Assembly: GCA_022497145.1 (NCBI GenBank)
Contig: MU385858.1
Location: 186,001 to 250,000, forward strand
Origin: Rostrohypoxylon terebratum
Taxonomy: Eukaryota > Ascomycota > Sordariomycetes > Xylariales > Hypoxylaceae
Direction of reading: 5' to 3'
Length of the DNA stretch: 64,000 bases
Made by a program: the position numbers and the translations under genes. The notes under the pieces are model-generated. The model was given only the letters and a program-made list of their open reading frames with translations. It did no database searches and was not told the origin of the DNA. This document shows positions 13,901 through 25,089 of the stretch, piece by piece (the stretch's first letter is position 1; each line of letters starts with the position of its first letter).

Positions 13901-14227
13901 ATCGAACACCTCAAATCATTATCCCCGGCGACAGCCGATTTAGAATTACGTTCCCTAGTAACCGGCGACAATGACGAGTCAAATGAACTGCTCCATTTCA
14001 TTCGCGCCATGACTAGCCGTCTCGTGGCACGGCGCGACTACGAACTTACTCAGGCGTGGATGGCCGTCTTCCTCCGTCTACACTTTGATCTTATCTTAGA
14101 GAGTGATACCCTAAAGAACGCCCTGGCTGAGTGGAAGGCGCACCAGGCGCAAGAGTGCGATCGGCTGAACAACCTAGTCAGCTATTGTGGTGGAGTGGTA
14201 AACTTCCTTAGAAGCCCACGAACTTAA
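10954..14227 (+). CDS. UTP21: U3 snoRNP-associated WD40 protein Utp21 (WDR36 homologue)
   Basis: Component of the UTP-B part of the small-subunit processome, needed for nucleolar processing of 18S pre-rRNA (family knowledge). Exons 10954-11064, 11149-13831 and 13890-14227 join in frame to 1043 residues. The first short exon supplies MPHSEHEGPLVKRQKL, a basic start typical of the family. Intron 1 has a TACTAAC branch site and intron 2 a GCTAAC site. The body is a long series of WD40 blades (for example GRDRSLWGWSL, SCSLDGKVKFWEF and ASQDAIIRVWDL) forming a double propeller. The last exon encodes the conserved Utp21 C-terminal domain (starts FDEFIEHLKSLSPATADLEL). A charged linker near residues 790-900 separates propellers and tail. 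Length matches fungal orthologues. Confidence 0.95.
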
Positions 14228-14975
14228 ATAATTCAGGGCTGATAATTATAATATTGGATATATCACCTCAAATATACTTGAACCTACACAAGGTTCTGTC
14301 AAGCTTGTCATTCACCAACGTGGCGTCCTACTGAGTTCAAGATACCGTGCCCGCGCCCTGACAAACATTGTCACCCATGACAGTGCTTAGCTGAGCGATT
14401 GCTAAATTTCACTAGAATCTCGCGCCTCTTGCTGCGTAAGTCGACAGTCCAGAGAGGTTCCAGAGGTTCATGAGTATATAACTACAGTCCGCGCCCGAAA
14501 AGGCCCGAAGGATTGAACCAACCATGAATCACTTCCACCGTGGCTTTGTCACTATACACGCCAACCAGTATAAAAATGTCTATATGTGGAGGTAGAGCTT
14601 TACGTTCCTGATTTCTTGCTACCTTCTCAATACATCTCTTTAAGTTCGATGCTATTGAATACGATTTACACATGGCCTCCACCAACTAATAGTCAGAGCA
14701 AAGTTCAGACCTATAGCTACTTCTCTCCGCCCTATTGATTTGAGGATATAAACACGTATATTTTTCCCATAATTTGCCTTTTCATGTCCTGATTTGCTGT
14801 AGCAAGGTTCGAGGACGAATATATCCAGTTATTCCTATACCTTCCTCCAATCTCAATCTTTCTCCCCTTTTCGCTCAACTTCGAGTGGCAATCAACTGGA
14901 GACTTAGTATCTCCCAGACAAACTGCTACTGAAACCTTTGTCGTATTCACGGGTACCGACTTTCCTTTCTTCAAC
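14228..14975. other. intergenic, no gene seen
   Basis: This AT-rich stretch lies between the UTP21 stop and the next plus-strand start. Short open frames on both strands lack any family resemblance. The final 150 bp is pyrimidine-rich and probably serves as core promoter and leader of the downstream gene. Confidence 0.6.
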
Positions 14976-16658
14976 ATGGCGGACCGTAATGGTTTGCCAC
15001 CTATTTGGTATCCCAACATCGACGAGGACTACTGGCTCAATTATGGCGATGGGGACATCCCCGCCGCTCAGAATCAAGGACCGATAGGCAGTCCTGCGTC
15101 CCACAGACCTCTCGGACCCGGGAGACCTGAACTGGATCGCCCTTCACCATCTATCTCCTTCGGTTCTTCCGCTAGCTACAGCAACGCCTTTAGCAGCTTC
15201 CGGGCTCCAACTCCATCTCAAGTATTCACTCGGCTGGCAGATCGGGATCTCCGGTTCCCTCTTAGTTCACGCGACTACCACCAAAGAACGCCAACGCCTC
15301 ACCCATCTTCGCCCCGACGGCGCGAGCACCTGAGCCACCGCAGCCCGCTCGCCGGAGCGGAGGCTTCGAGGCGGAGACCTGCGTCCCCCACATACCATCC
15401 CCCGCAAGTCTTTAGAGACACGGACGATGAGCCGCCGAGACCACGTGAGCGCGAGCGTGTGATACCTCTATACGAACCAACCTGGCCACCACGGACTCTG
15501 GGTGCGCTACAGCTCTATATGAACCCGCCAAATGAATCGCGGCGCCGAGACGTACTGCATGAAATAGATGAGCCCAATTGCCCGCTGCGGACCAGACGTC
15601 TCCCTCGAATATCCTTCCCATCCCAGTCTGCGCTGTCGCCTTCGCCTCGACCTACACCGCTTCCCAGACCCACGGGACCTCTAGGCATGCCCGGGAGCCG
15701 CGTTGTGCCACCCCCGGCGTACCGGCCCCGAGGACCTAGCATAGGGGACCTGAACGAGGACAGGGACGGGTGGAGCGGGCCCACGGCTGTCGGTTCGAAC
15801 TGGTCGCCCAGCCCCGCCCGACAGGAAACCCCAACCCTCGGCGGACAAGCCCTCAGAGCCAAAATCCCAGACGGTTCCGCGGGGGGGAACGCGCCTCGTC
15901 TGCCTAGCCCTGCATCCTATAGGGTACGATCGCCAGACCTCGCCAGCGTAGGGGGCTCAGATCGAAGATCGCGCACCCCTCCCAGACCAGCCTCCCAGCC
16001 CGTCCACCCACCCGAAGCTCAAAGCACCGCCGGATCTAGCACCACCAACCCCCCCGCCCCCCACGTAGCAGACAACACGCCCCCCGGTGCCGACGCCCCG
16101 CCACCCACCGGCGCAAGAGTCACCACGCACGACGTCAACAGCGGCGCCTCGGCCGAGCATACCCTCGGATCCACAGAGACCCCGGCGCATATCTACGTCG
16201 ACGGCAGCGTGTACGTGGAAGTGGCGTCGCTCGCGCGCGCGGACGAGTGCCTGCGCCGCATGCCGTCGCTGCGGGTCGGCGGGAACGTGTACGTGCGGGC
16301 GGCGCGGCCGAAGCGGAAGCGCGACTCCTCCTCCTCCTCCTCCTCCTCTTCCTCTTCCTCCTCTTCCCTCTCCCCGCCTCCGTCGTCTTCGTCGTCGTCC
16401 TCCTCCTCCTCCGTGTCCGAGGCGACTCCCGAGTCCGTGTCGGATGGAGAGCTGGATAGTTTGGGTTTTCCGTACCCTTCTCATTATGACGATGGCGATG
16501 AGGAGTACGAGGAAGAAGAAGACGACGACGACGACGACGATTTCGTGGGATATAGCGAGGAGGAGAAGGAATATGATGAAGAGGAGGATGACGACGATGA
16601 TGATGACGTAATCATTGGGTGTGGTCTGCCGAGCTGGGTGGATAGGAGGGCGGCATGA
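14976..16658 (+). CDS. low-complexity Pro/Arg/Ser-rich protein with poly-Ser and acidic tail (unknown function)
   Basis: A single open frame of 560 residues beginning MADRNGLPPIWYPNIDEDYW. I do not recognise a catalytic family. Residues 25-390 are Pro/Arg/Ser-rich and look disordered. A short structured-looking segment near residues 405-445 (HIYVDGSVYVEVASLARADE ending at NVYVRAARPKRKR) contains alternating hydrophobics and a basic, possibly nuclear-targeting, end. It is followed by a poly-Ser run from TCC/TCG repeats and two Asp/Glu blocks before the terminal GCGLPSWVDRR. GC content is higher than in the flanks, supporting coding. A nuclear or chromatin-associated role is possible from the NLS-like and acidic runs, but that is inference only. 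No intron is needed. Confidence 0.65.
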   Translation: MADRNGLPPIWYPNIDEDYWLNYGDGDIPAAQNQGPIGSPASHRPLGPGRPELDRPSPSISFGSSASYSNAFSSFRAPTPSQVFTRLADRDLRFPLSSRDYHQRTPTPHPSSPRRREHLSHRSPLAGAEASRRRPASPTYHPPQVFRDTDDEPPRPRERERVIPLYEPTWPPRTLGALQLYMNPPNESRRRDVLHEIDEPNCPLRTRRLPRISFPSQSALSPSPRPTPLPRPTGPLGMPGSRVVPPPAYRPRGPSIGDLNEDRDGWSGPTAVGSNWSPSPARQETPTLGGQALRAKIPDGSAGGNAPRLPSPASYRVRSPDLASVGGSDRRSRTPPRPASQPVHPPEAQSTAGSSTTNPPAPHVADNTPPGADAPPPTGARVTTHDVNSGASAEHTLGSTETPAHIYVDGSVYVEVASLARADECLRRMPSLRVGGNVYVRAARPKRKRDSSSSSSSSSSSSSSLSPPPSSSSSSSSSSVSEATPESVSDGELDSLGFPYPSHYDDGDEEYEEEEDDDDDDDFVGYSEEEKEYDEEEDDDDDDDVIIGCGLPSWVDRRAA

Positions 16659-18647
16659 GGAGTTTAGGGGGGAGTTGGGCTTTTAAACAGAGGGGTTCGC
16701 TGGTACTTCACGGTCGCGATAGCCTCTCGGTTGCGATAACCTCCCGTTATATTTCCTTTGTCTCGTTGAGTACGCTCCTATGAGAGGAGCACCTACCTAC
16801 TTGTCGCGTCTGGCCATGTAGCATGCATGGTAATTGGCAGTTACCTAGATCTACGGCCTCAGGGACATGTTTGGAATCATGTTGGATTTATCGGTATGTC
16901 TGGGTGGAGGTCTGGTTTCTTGATGGTCGAGCATACCCGCAGCGTCTGGGTAGCTAAAAGTCGGTTGGTTTGGGAAAAGTCGGAGTTGTTGACGGGTCGA
17001 CATGATCTTATCCGAATGTTAGAATCCTCGAGGGGTTCTATGTTATTTCCTATGTCATTTCCTAGCTTCTTAAAGGTGTTTAGGTTTTTTTTCTTTTTCT
17101 AATTCTGTTATAACGCCCACGGGTTTGCTAGTCGGTGCCGCAGGACAGACTTCTTGCCGCTATATTGACGAGCGCTTACAGCAGTATGGATGAATCTCAT
17201 GTGTCCCCCACCAATTACAGTAGCGTTGTGGACCGCCGGACTTCCTCTATGCAACTCCGAGTGGCTTGACAACCAGACAACCTGACAGTCTAATGCAGGT
17301 GTCCTTTGCCGATCGTAAAGCCACGAAATGAAGACATGTAGAAGCTACATGTAGTAGAATAGGCACCTATGCTGTAATGTTGACTGAGATCGGATTATAA
17401 AGCAAGAAACATAAAACATCGGTAACTCCGATGAGTCACGGAGCCGTGCCGCAACCAAGCCCGAAAAGAACGAACCTAACATCCTGCGGCGAAAATGGTA
17501 GAAATATTAGAATGACGGTAATATCCCACATGGTGCACATCCCACCATGTGTGCATGTGCGGACAAAGTTGCGGAAGCGGGATGAAGCGGGTGAGTGGTC
17601 CATGAATCCATGACTCTCCATGGTGATTCGGGAATCATTGCTCCATCCGATCGTTATGTCGATAGTGGAGATGAAAAAAGACGGCCTATAACTGTCTGTA
17701 TGGTTTCCCATTCGCTTTATATGCCTACTTTTAGGAGATACCGCTTACCTAACTGGATAGGATGGTAGTCGGAATAAGACTTCAAGGTGCTGTAGTTTAT
17801 GAGCTATGAGTTGTAAGAGTAGGTGGTTTTCTTGTGCATCTTGAAGTTGTGTTCTGAATTACTATGGTTAGCACCTATGGTTAGTACCCAGCGCTAACGA
17901 ATACCCTTGTACCCTGTTGTGTTTCCCAAAGGGGCAATTCAATATGTCCATCAGCTGGAAGGTTTGGCTTTTTATTGCTTGGCATCGTGGATCGTGGTGA
18001 AAGATCCATACAAGCTCGTACGACGCGCAATTGGACTAGTGTAATTGCAAACCTGGAAAACTTCTGAAGCTGCTAAAAGGGTTTGCAAACAGCCCAAACA
18101 GCCAACTTTTTAAGGAACCAACATGTCTTTGATAGGTGCCTATCCGACATTATGAAGCTAACTCCGAAATGAGTGCCGACCCGCATCAAGGCATCTAGCC
18201 CCATGACGGCGTCCCGGATAAGGGACCCAGCATCATGGATACCCAGTATAACCACTAAGTTGCGAGCTCCTAAGTTACCTACCTAGCCAATAAACGGTCT
18301 ACAGGGGCGATGTGGGATGTGGGATAGTGGATAGTGGATAGTGGAAGATTCAGCGGTGCTAGGCTAGTCAAGTATGGGTTAATGGGTCACTAATGGGTTT
18401 AAGGGTTTAAAGGTTTAAAAAATTACTGTGCTCGCGCCTTTCATAGCCTTAAAGCCGTCATTGACAAAGCTAACTGGAACCAACTGTTGGGGATCGTCAG
18501 TGTGTTAGGCGAGTTCGAGCGCAGAGTTGGCCGGTTACATATATGAAAAAACTGCGAACAAAGGACGTTTGGTCGCGTGGCAGGAGAAAAACAAGTTTAC
18601 GACATAGGTTTGCAGGTTCACAGGCGACTCGGCTCAAACGAAAAAGG
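16659..18647. other. intergenic, no gene seen
   Basis: Nearly 2 kb without a convincing coding frame. It contains a short tandem repeat of ggatagt/gggatgt type at about 18310-18343 and several short direct repeats (gggtttaa units near 18390-18415). The 18543-18647 part is open in frame with the transporter downstream and could be an N-terminal extension. Confidence 0.55.
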
Positions 18648-20606
18648 ATGGCGCCGCCACTCGGGGATATCACCAAGGCCTCTTTCGATCGGGCCAGGAT
18701 CGCAGAGGATACCGACATTACGCCACAAAGCGCCAGTATCCGAGAAGAGGTGCAGGAGGTGCAAGACGTGAATAGTCACGAGGAAGATGGCCTCTCGAGA
18801 CTCGAGAGAATCAAGACGCACTTCGGTGATCGGCCAGAATGTTTCAAGAACACATTCCAAGAGATCTCCTTCGTCTTCCAAGCCACCGTCGCGACCGCCA
18901 CCACATCTTTCTTGACCGGCGTGGCTCTGATCATCACCGTTCCCGTCTCGAAGGACTTGGGCATGACGCAGGGAGAGATAGCATGGATCAGCGCATCGAC
19001 AAGGTACCAGGAGTCTGAACCACCAAAGCTTCTATTCCTCGATACTAACAATAACTCTAGTCTCGTCGCCGGAGCTCTCCAGCTAGCCCTAGGGCAACTG
19101 GCAGATTTGCTCGGCCGTAAAGCCATGTTCATAACCGGCATGGGATCCTTCAGCGCATTTGTGTTGTTGGTTGCCTTCTCGCGAAACCCCTTTTGGATGC
19201 TGATCGTCTGTGGTATACTGGGAGCTTGCTCTGCGATGGTGGTACCGCCGGCGATTGGAATCTTAGGAGCCGCATACTCAGCTCCTTCTAAACGGAAGAA
19301 CATGGCCTTCTCCGCATTCAGCGCCGGTAACCCTCTAGGCTTCGTCTTTGGTACTATTTTGTGTGGTGTCGCGACCCAACTTTCCAGTTGGCGCGCTGCC
19401 TTCATCATGCTCTGCATCATCTGGGCGGTCCTCACCGTCCACGCCCTGTGGGCCGTGCCGAATGTCGAAAACTTTGACCGAGCTCCATTAAAGCAAAGAT
19501 TGAGCTCGTTGAAGCAATTTGACTATGTCGGTACTGTCTTGACGATATTCGGAACAGGCATGTTTACTGCAGGATTAACGTACGTACTTATCATTCTAAA
19601 GGGTCGGGAGTTCTTGTTAGTACTAATGTAACTACCTAGTCTCGGTCCTCAAGATGGCTGGAAAAGTGCGACTGTGATCGCATTGATAGTCGTCGGTATT
19701 GCGCTATTGGTTGTTTTCGTGTTTTGGGAGAGGATCTACCCTACCCCCTTGATGCCTCCGCATATTTGGAAGGACCGGAACTTCAGTCTCGTAAGTCTTC
19801 AACACCTGGCACGTATGTTGAGTTGGTACTGACAGCATTAGATCATTATCGTCGTTCTACTAGGCACTATGTCTTTCACATCTAGCGGTTTTTGGACGGC
19901 GTTTTTCCTACAAGAAATTAAACAATATTCCACTCTCATGGTCGCCGTTCACTTGCTCCCGATGGCCATCGCAGGACTTCTTTGGAATATTATTGCCGGC
20001 CGAATATTGCACGTTGTCAATAACACCTTGATCATGGTTGTTGGCGCCGTATGTTACCTCGCTGCCAGCTTATTATTCTCTTTCATGACGCCCGAAAGCA
20101 GCTACTGGGCTTTCATGTTCCCCGCCTTAATTCTCAATGTCGCGGGCGCAGATTTCCAATTCAATGTGGCAAACGTAAGTTAATTTCCCGGTCCTGCTAT
20201 GGACAACTATTCTGACTGTTCTCAGATGTATGTAATGCAGTCTTTACCCAAGCACCAACAATCCTTGGCTGGCGGTATATTCAACGTCGTCATTCGATTG
20301 GCCAATGCCGCCATAATGGGAATTTCGACTGCCGTATTCAGCTCCATAGAATTGACATCAGAAAGTATCAACAATCCGATGCTCAAGTTCACGAGGACCT
20401 TCCAGGTCTCGGTAGCATTTGCCGGAATGGGCGTACTGTTTACCCCGTTCATCAAGCTGGGAACGCAGGGTAACCATCCGAAGGGAGAACTAAAGGAAAA
20501 TGGCGAAGAGAAGAGCCAGTCCGGGAAGACAACCGAAACGCCAACAGAAGTAGCCGCCAGTACAAGGGAGAGCGATGCGGAAGAGAAAAAGCAGGAGGCG
20601 CAATGA
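18648..20606 (+). CDS. MFS transporter, DHA2 / Atr1-like drug:H+ antiporter type
   Basis: Predicted plasma- or vacuolar-membrane proton-coupled exporter. Exons 18648-19003, 19061-19579, 19640-19790, 19842-20174 and 20226-20606 join to 579 residues. The protein has a charged cytosolic N-terminus, then many hydrophobic helices. The MFS motif A region is visible as GQLADLLGRKAMF after helix 2. Helices continue through the last exon and end in a hydrophilic Lys/Glu-rich tail. The pattern fits the 14-helix DHA2 group; the substrate cannot be told. Intron 1 is 57 nt, has a TACTAAC branch site, and happens to be stop-free and in frame. An upstream in-frame ATG at 18543 would add 35 basic residues; 18648 is preferred for its A at -3. 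It runs convergently into the flavin-reductase-like gene only 93 bp away. Confidence 0.85.
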
Positions 20607-20699
20607 ATTGTTACACTAGAAGGCCGACGATCGCCGTCATGGGTCTAGATAGTCGGTACTATAGAACCATTAGAAACAATGGTCGTAAGATGAATTAAT

Positions 20700-21461
20700 T
20701 TAGTCTTGGTATCTCTGCCATTTGAGCATTTTGCCCTTCAAATCCAAAACTTCTCCGTCCACAACGAACGTTCCGTCACCGCGGTGGTGGAACATCTTGC
20801 CTCCCTCGCCGGGCTTCTTGTTCGGGTTGATCCAGGCCTTAACCGGCTTGAGAACCCAGGTGTTGTACTTGTTGACCATCTTCATGTTGTCGATGACAAC
20901 GCACTCGATGTTTGCGATAACGTCCTTGCCGCCGACCAAGGGCGTTTCGATGCCCAGAGCTGGAAGCGCTTCCAGGCCAAACTTATTCCACTTGCCGCCA
21001 GCCTCCTTGACCTTGTCGTCGTTCGAAGAGCAATTCCCTATGCCGACTGTGATGTCGGCCATTTCCACAGAGGGAATAGCTAGGACACATTGGCGCCTCT
21101 TCTTGAGAGTCTCGAAAGAAGCGTCCCACGGTCCGAGGCTGATCGCAATTAGAGGGGGATGTTCATGTCGTATGACCATGTGAAAGCCGACGGTCATAAG
21201 GTTGTGTGAGTTGTCGTCCGTACTTCCCGTGGAAACCAACAGCACCGGACCGGGCTCGATCAGACGGTAGACCTTGTCAGATGCGTATGGCTCGAAGTAG
21301 CGGCGTCGCGACTCGTCCTCCTCCTTGGTAACGACTTTTTCTACGGGTCTGTTCCTGATCTTGCGCTTCTTGGGCCTTGGCTGAAGCTGTTGTACTTGTT
21401 GTGCTTGTTGGGCGTCTTGCCCCTCGGTTGCTTCCGTCTTGCGCTTCTTTGGACGAGGCAT
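20700..21461 (-). CDS. flavin-reductase-like (FMN-binding split-barrel) protein
   Basis: Single open frame of 253 residues. The N-terminal 40 residues are Lys/Arg/Gln-rich with two KKRK motifs (PRPKKRK twice), which may direct it to the nucleus. From about residue 65 the split-barrel signature begins: GPVLLVSTGS, then NLMTVGFHMVI, PPLIAISLGPWDASF and CVLAIPSVEMADITVGIG, as in flavin reductase-like domains that bind FMN. The C-terminal GEGGKMFHHRGDGTFVV is also typical of the fungal group. Substrate is unknown; such proteins reduce flavin or act as FMN-dependent oxidoreductases (family knowledge). Transcribed convergently with the MFS gene. Confidence 0.85.
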   Translation of the reverse strand: MPRPKKRKTEATEGQDAQQAQQVQQLQPRPKKRKIRNRPVEKVVTKEEDESRRRYFEPYASDKVYRLIEPGPVLLVSTGSTDDNSHNLMTVGFHMVIRHEHPPLIAISLGPWDASFETLKKRRQCVLAIPSVEMADITVGIGNCSSNDDKVKEAGGKWNKFGLEALPALGIETPLVGGKDVIANIECVVIDNMKMVNKYNTWVLKPVKAWINPNKKPGEGGKMFHHRGDGTFVVDGEVLDLKGKMLKWQRYQD

Positions 21462-22959
21462 GGCGAACGAGTTTGGAATTTGGAGGGCGGGTGTAGTTAT
21501 ATGCGAGAGGAAAGAAGTATGAAGCTTCCCAGATTGCCTTCCCGGGGAGGCGAAGACGAACTTGGGTTGGAATTGTGTGTCTACAGTTATTCAATCGGAT
21601 TCAATTGCGAAATTGAATTTGATGAATTGAGTATGTAGGAAGGAAGAAGAGGAAAACTTATTTTACCTGCTGAAATATGCTTTCAATGTTCGGTAGCTGA
21701 TTTTTTTTTTTTTTTTTCAAAAAATAAATAAATAAATGGACCGGACAGTATCGATATTGATAAGATAACAAGGTATGTACTTGTACCTATGGTCCTATGT
21801 ATACCTGCAGTACCTTAAGTATAGATACGTACCGATTTAAGGGTCCGCCCGCTGAAAATGCCGCTGAAACACACTGGCTGTGCATACATGGATACAAACT
21901 TCTGGGAAGGGTTTGCGTGCAGAATTTGATTCTACAGTGTCAACCAGCACATAAAACACTGGGAACATCGCCTAGGACACTAGACTCTAGGTATGCTGTA
22001 TTAGTCTCTACCTACCTAGAATCCTAGATAAATCATCGCGCCCTTTCCTGACCGAGTTCGGACACAACAGCCTTTCATCAAATAGTCAAGTTTTGGAAAG
22101 GGTAGCGTATGAGATCCCAAGATAAATGCAACTCAGACGCAGGATCATTCTATTCCACGGTTCTATGCCGTATGACTCAGATTATACTGCTACGCGGAGG
22201 CTATCAAGTTGATACTTAAAACCCGAGTAAATACTAAAATCCGTATTTAAATAAGCGTCTGCATCTTGCCTATTCTCCTTCCCCATGAACAACTCTAGGT
22301 AACGATGGCCGCGAGTTGATTGTTACATCCAGTTGTTGCAATACCTATTCCCTACCTAAGGACCAAGGTGCCTATCTAATTGAGCAAACCCCGTATAATT
22401 CGTATAATTAGCCGCCAATCATGTCGAGACATGCATGGAAGATAGAGGTTCGTTTAATTCCAAACTTCATTTTTCTTTTCAGCGTGATTTAATTAAACTT
22501 ATTTTTACCTCAATCATTGGTGTTGATGTACGCCGCATGTATCAAAAAAGAAAATCCAGAAACTAATGAAATGAACTTTGACTAGCTCATCCCTTGGGAC
22601 CCCTCGAGTCCTGGCCATGTACGAAGGATGTATGATCAGCGCGTCGCCTGTGGATGGAGAGCCGATGAAATACCCCAAGTGAGCATCCTTCGCTTCAGAA
22701 TGCCCCTTTTGCTTTTTTATCATCGAAAGTCCGGAAATTGCACTAGATAGAAACGAGCTCGTCAAACGTCACACAAACCTAAGTGGCGCGATGGCGACGG
22801 CGATGGCGACGGCAACGTAGGCTTTCCTCAAATGGCAATTCCTAATTCTCTGTGGTACAGTGGGTAGACGCCGCAAAGAAAGGGGAAAGGATATTCTATT
22901 GGGCAGTGAGTTTTATGACCCCTTCTTGATTTGTCGGCAGATAGTAACCTAGAGGTTAG
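21462..22959. other. intergenic; may hide the first exon of the GNAT gene
   Basis: AT-rich with a 16-T run near 21702-21717 and TACCTA/TAGGTA motifs near 21780-21830 and 22010-22030. The short tandem gatggcgacggc lies near 22791-22812. No complete gene is visible. The GNAT gene immediately downstream lacks an initiator exon, so one may lie between 22750 and 22950. Confidence 0.5.
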
Positions 22960-23882
22960 GTGTTTTCGGATGCTGTCCCGGACAGGGAGGCGCTGATTAA
23001 GAAGCATGTCGAAGCCTACCCCAATGTATGTATGGTGTAGTCACTTGACCACGTATTGGATGAGCTAAGAACCCGTAAAAAAGGAGGCGATCGCGTTGGA
23101 AGACACGGCAGCAGAAATTCGGCTTGTCCCGCGGCAGCCAACTTTGGCCGAATTCACCCCAATTGGCCACGTTGCCGTTGCCATTCACAAACCCGAAGAA
23201 GATGAGAGGTTAGGCCTTCCGCCGACAGGCACGGTCTGGATCCATGGGCTCTACATATCGCGCGCCCTGCATGGTGGTGGATTCGGCGCCGGAACCATGT
23301 CCAAAACTGAAGAAATAGCCACACAGAGCCCGATGAATGCAAAGATAGTGGCGCTGGATACCTTATCAAGAGAATCGCAGACCGTACCCGAGACGCGAGA
23401 GATTCTCTACGGGAATGGGCGCCTCCCCGAGCCGAAGGCAAGAAAGATGTGATAACAACCCCGCCAGCGGTTACAGCGATGCTAATTCCGTCGGCGCGCA
23501 TAGGTTCCCAACGAGGATTGGTACGTCCGTCTAGGCTATGAGGTGTTTAAACGAGGAGACAATATCTTTGCGACACTCTCCAAGGAGGGTGAGAGCATCT
23601 CTGTGACACTCTCGGAGGAGGGTGAGAGCATGCCAAGTAAGTATATCTCGATCTTGTATAGGGTCGTTGACTCCTACTTCAAAACGTGTACTGCCGCCCC
23701 TCCTTTCAACCTAAGCGAGAGCCAGAAGACTCGTGGACCAGGTTTAACAACTCATAATTGCGACATATTGATTCCACGCCAGGCAACAACCACTAATGTT
23801 GTCTGCTATAGTAAACCTGGTGTATATGAGAAAGCTACTCGAAAGCGACTCGTCTAAGGGAAATGAGTCAGGGGATTCATAG
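22960..23882 (+). CDS. GNAT family N-acetyltransferase (5' end incomplete or lost)
   Basis: Acetyl-CoA dependent acyltransferase; substrate unknown. The supported exons are 22960-23025 (VFSDAVPDREALIKKHVEAY), 23084-23437, 23504-23636 and 23812-23882, in one frame. The core shows the strand/loop series VWIHGLYISRALHGGGFGAG (acetyl-CoA loop region), NAKIVALDTLSRESQ, VPNEDWYVRLGYEVFKRGDN and the closing INLVYMRKLL, as in the common fungal GNAT group. The second intron in this set (23438-23503) starts with GC rather than GT. An 11-residue tandem duplication sits just before the last intron. No ATG exon is found upstream: the frame meets a stop at 22957, so the acceptor at 22958-22959 must join an unseen exon, or the gene is 5'-truncated. 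Family assignment is good; completeness is doubtful. Confidence 0.6.
23570..23635 (+). repeat. 33-nt tandem duplication inside the GNAT gene
   Basis: Copies at 23570-23602 and 23603-23635 differ at only a few positions (they encode ATLSKEGESIS and VTLSEEGESMP). The duplication is in frame and adds 11 residues to the acetyltransferase. Confidence 0.85.
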
Positions 23883-25089
23883 AAGTTTAGAAGCTCTGGA
23901 TGGAATGCTGTCCCCTCACGCTAGCCTATAGCCTCATAATAGATCTATTGGAATTGGACGGCGGGAATCGGAAAGATGTGACTCCAACAAGCCCACTACT
24001 TGTCCTCCGTCCTCACATAGCATCCGTGTGGGAGAGCAGCAGTAGGTGTGGGGAGCTCGGCGGAATGAACAGCAATGGGAGTTTCTCATAAAGCAAGCCG
24101 TCGACGTATGCTCTGGAAATGCAGAGGTCTTGGATAAGAGATATATGTGCTGCCCAACGGCCATGAGGACTTAGACGCGAGCTAGGTAGTATTGCATCGG
24201 GAAGAACCGTTCAATTTGTTCGTTTCGAACAAGCAGATAGACGCTTCGCAGTATATGACTGGTCGAACAGCACATGATGGCGGGAGAGTCATGCAAGAAC
24301 AAGTCATCTAGCGCATCTAAAAGAAATGAGGACAGGTGAGGCGACCTGTTAGAAGAAGTCGGTCGTGGGGGGTTGTTAAGTTGTCGGTGGTCGGGGGTTT
24401 GGGAATTTTAGAAATACTAGGTAGAAGAACTGAAGAATCCGGGGGTGATCCGTGCTCGAAACGTTGATCCACTAAATTCACTAGATCCGCCCAGACCCAC
24501 TCAATCCATTAAACTCATTAAACTCGGCAGGTACTGGTTGTTGGAGACGCGACTTTTAAACCTTGCAAGGGCACTGGAACGACGTGCAGGCGTTGCGGGC
24601 TTGCAGGCTTGCAGGAAGTGCTGAGAGTGCAGGAACGAGTTGTCGCGAGGCTTCTTGCCAATGTCAATTCCCCCACCAGTCGAACCATCCTCGTCATTGT
24701 GACCATTCTGACCATTCTGCCTATTTCGTCCATCTTCACTCATTTCACTACATAACTAGTACCTACTAATTATCTCAATCATTGGACTATCGTCAGCCAC
24801 CCTGTATCCAGTCCTTGCCGCACCTCGAAATCAATCATTGCGACCCAACCTCGTCGTCGCATCGGGCGCACCATGGCGGCATAATACATAATAACACAGC
24901 TCTATCTTTCCTGTTCCCTCTCGTCCACCCGTTTGACTACCATCCGTGGCCGAACACGTCGAGATTGGACCACGCCAGCATCTCAACAATAGAAACGCGT
25001 TCAGGCTATAGTCAAAGCCTACGCAAAGTAAACAAATTTTGCTTATGTGTCTTTCCTTCCGGTCCATCGCAAAGTCTACCCACGTTCAG
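23883..25089. other. intergenic, no gene seen
   Basis: Several 60-100 residue frames on both strands overlap one another and have no family signal. The last 300 bp is C-rich and is probably promoter and leader of the Ecm11-domain gene. The frame of that gene stays open a further 51 bp upstream of the chosen ATG. Confidence 0.55.

Noticed and set aside
15957..16484. 175-residue Gly/Arg-rich antisense frame
   Set aside because: Exact complement of the Ser/Pro codon repeats in the plus-strand gene.
18543..18647. Upstream ATG extending the MFS protein by 35 residues
   Set aside because: Basic, poor initiation context; the ATG at 18648 is the more natural start. It cannot be excluded.
22514..22765. 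83-residue minus-strand frame upstream of the GNAT gene
   Set aside because: Some protein-like text but no ATG start, splice partner or family; could be a relic.
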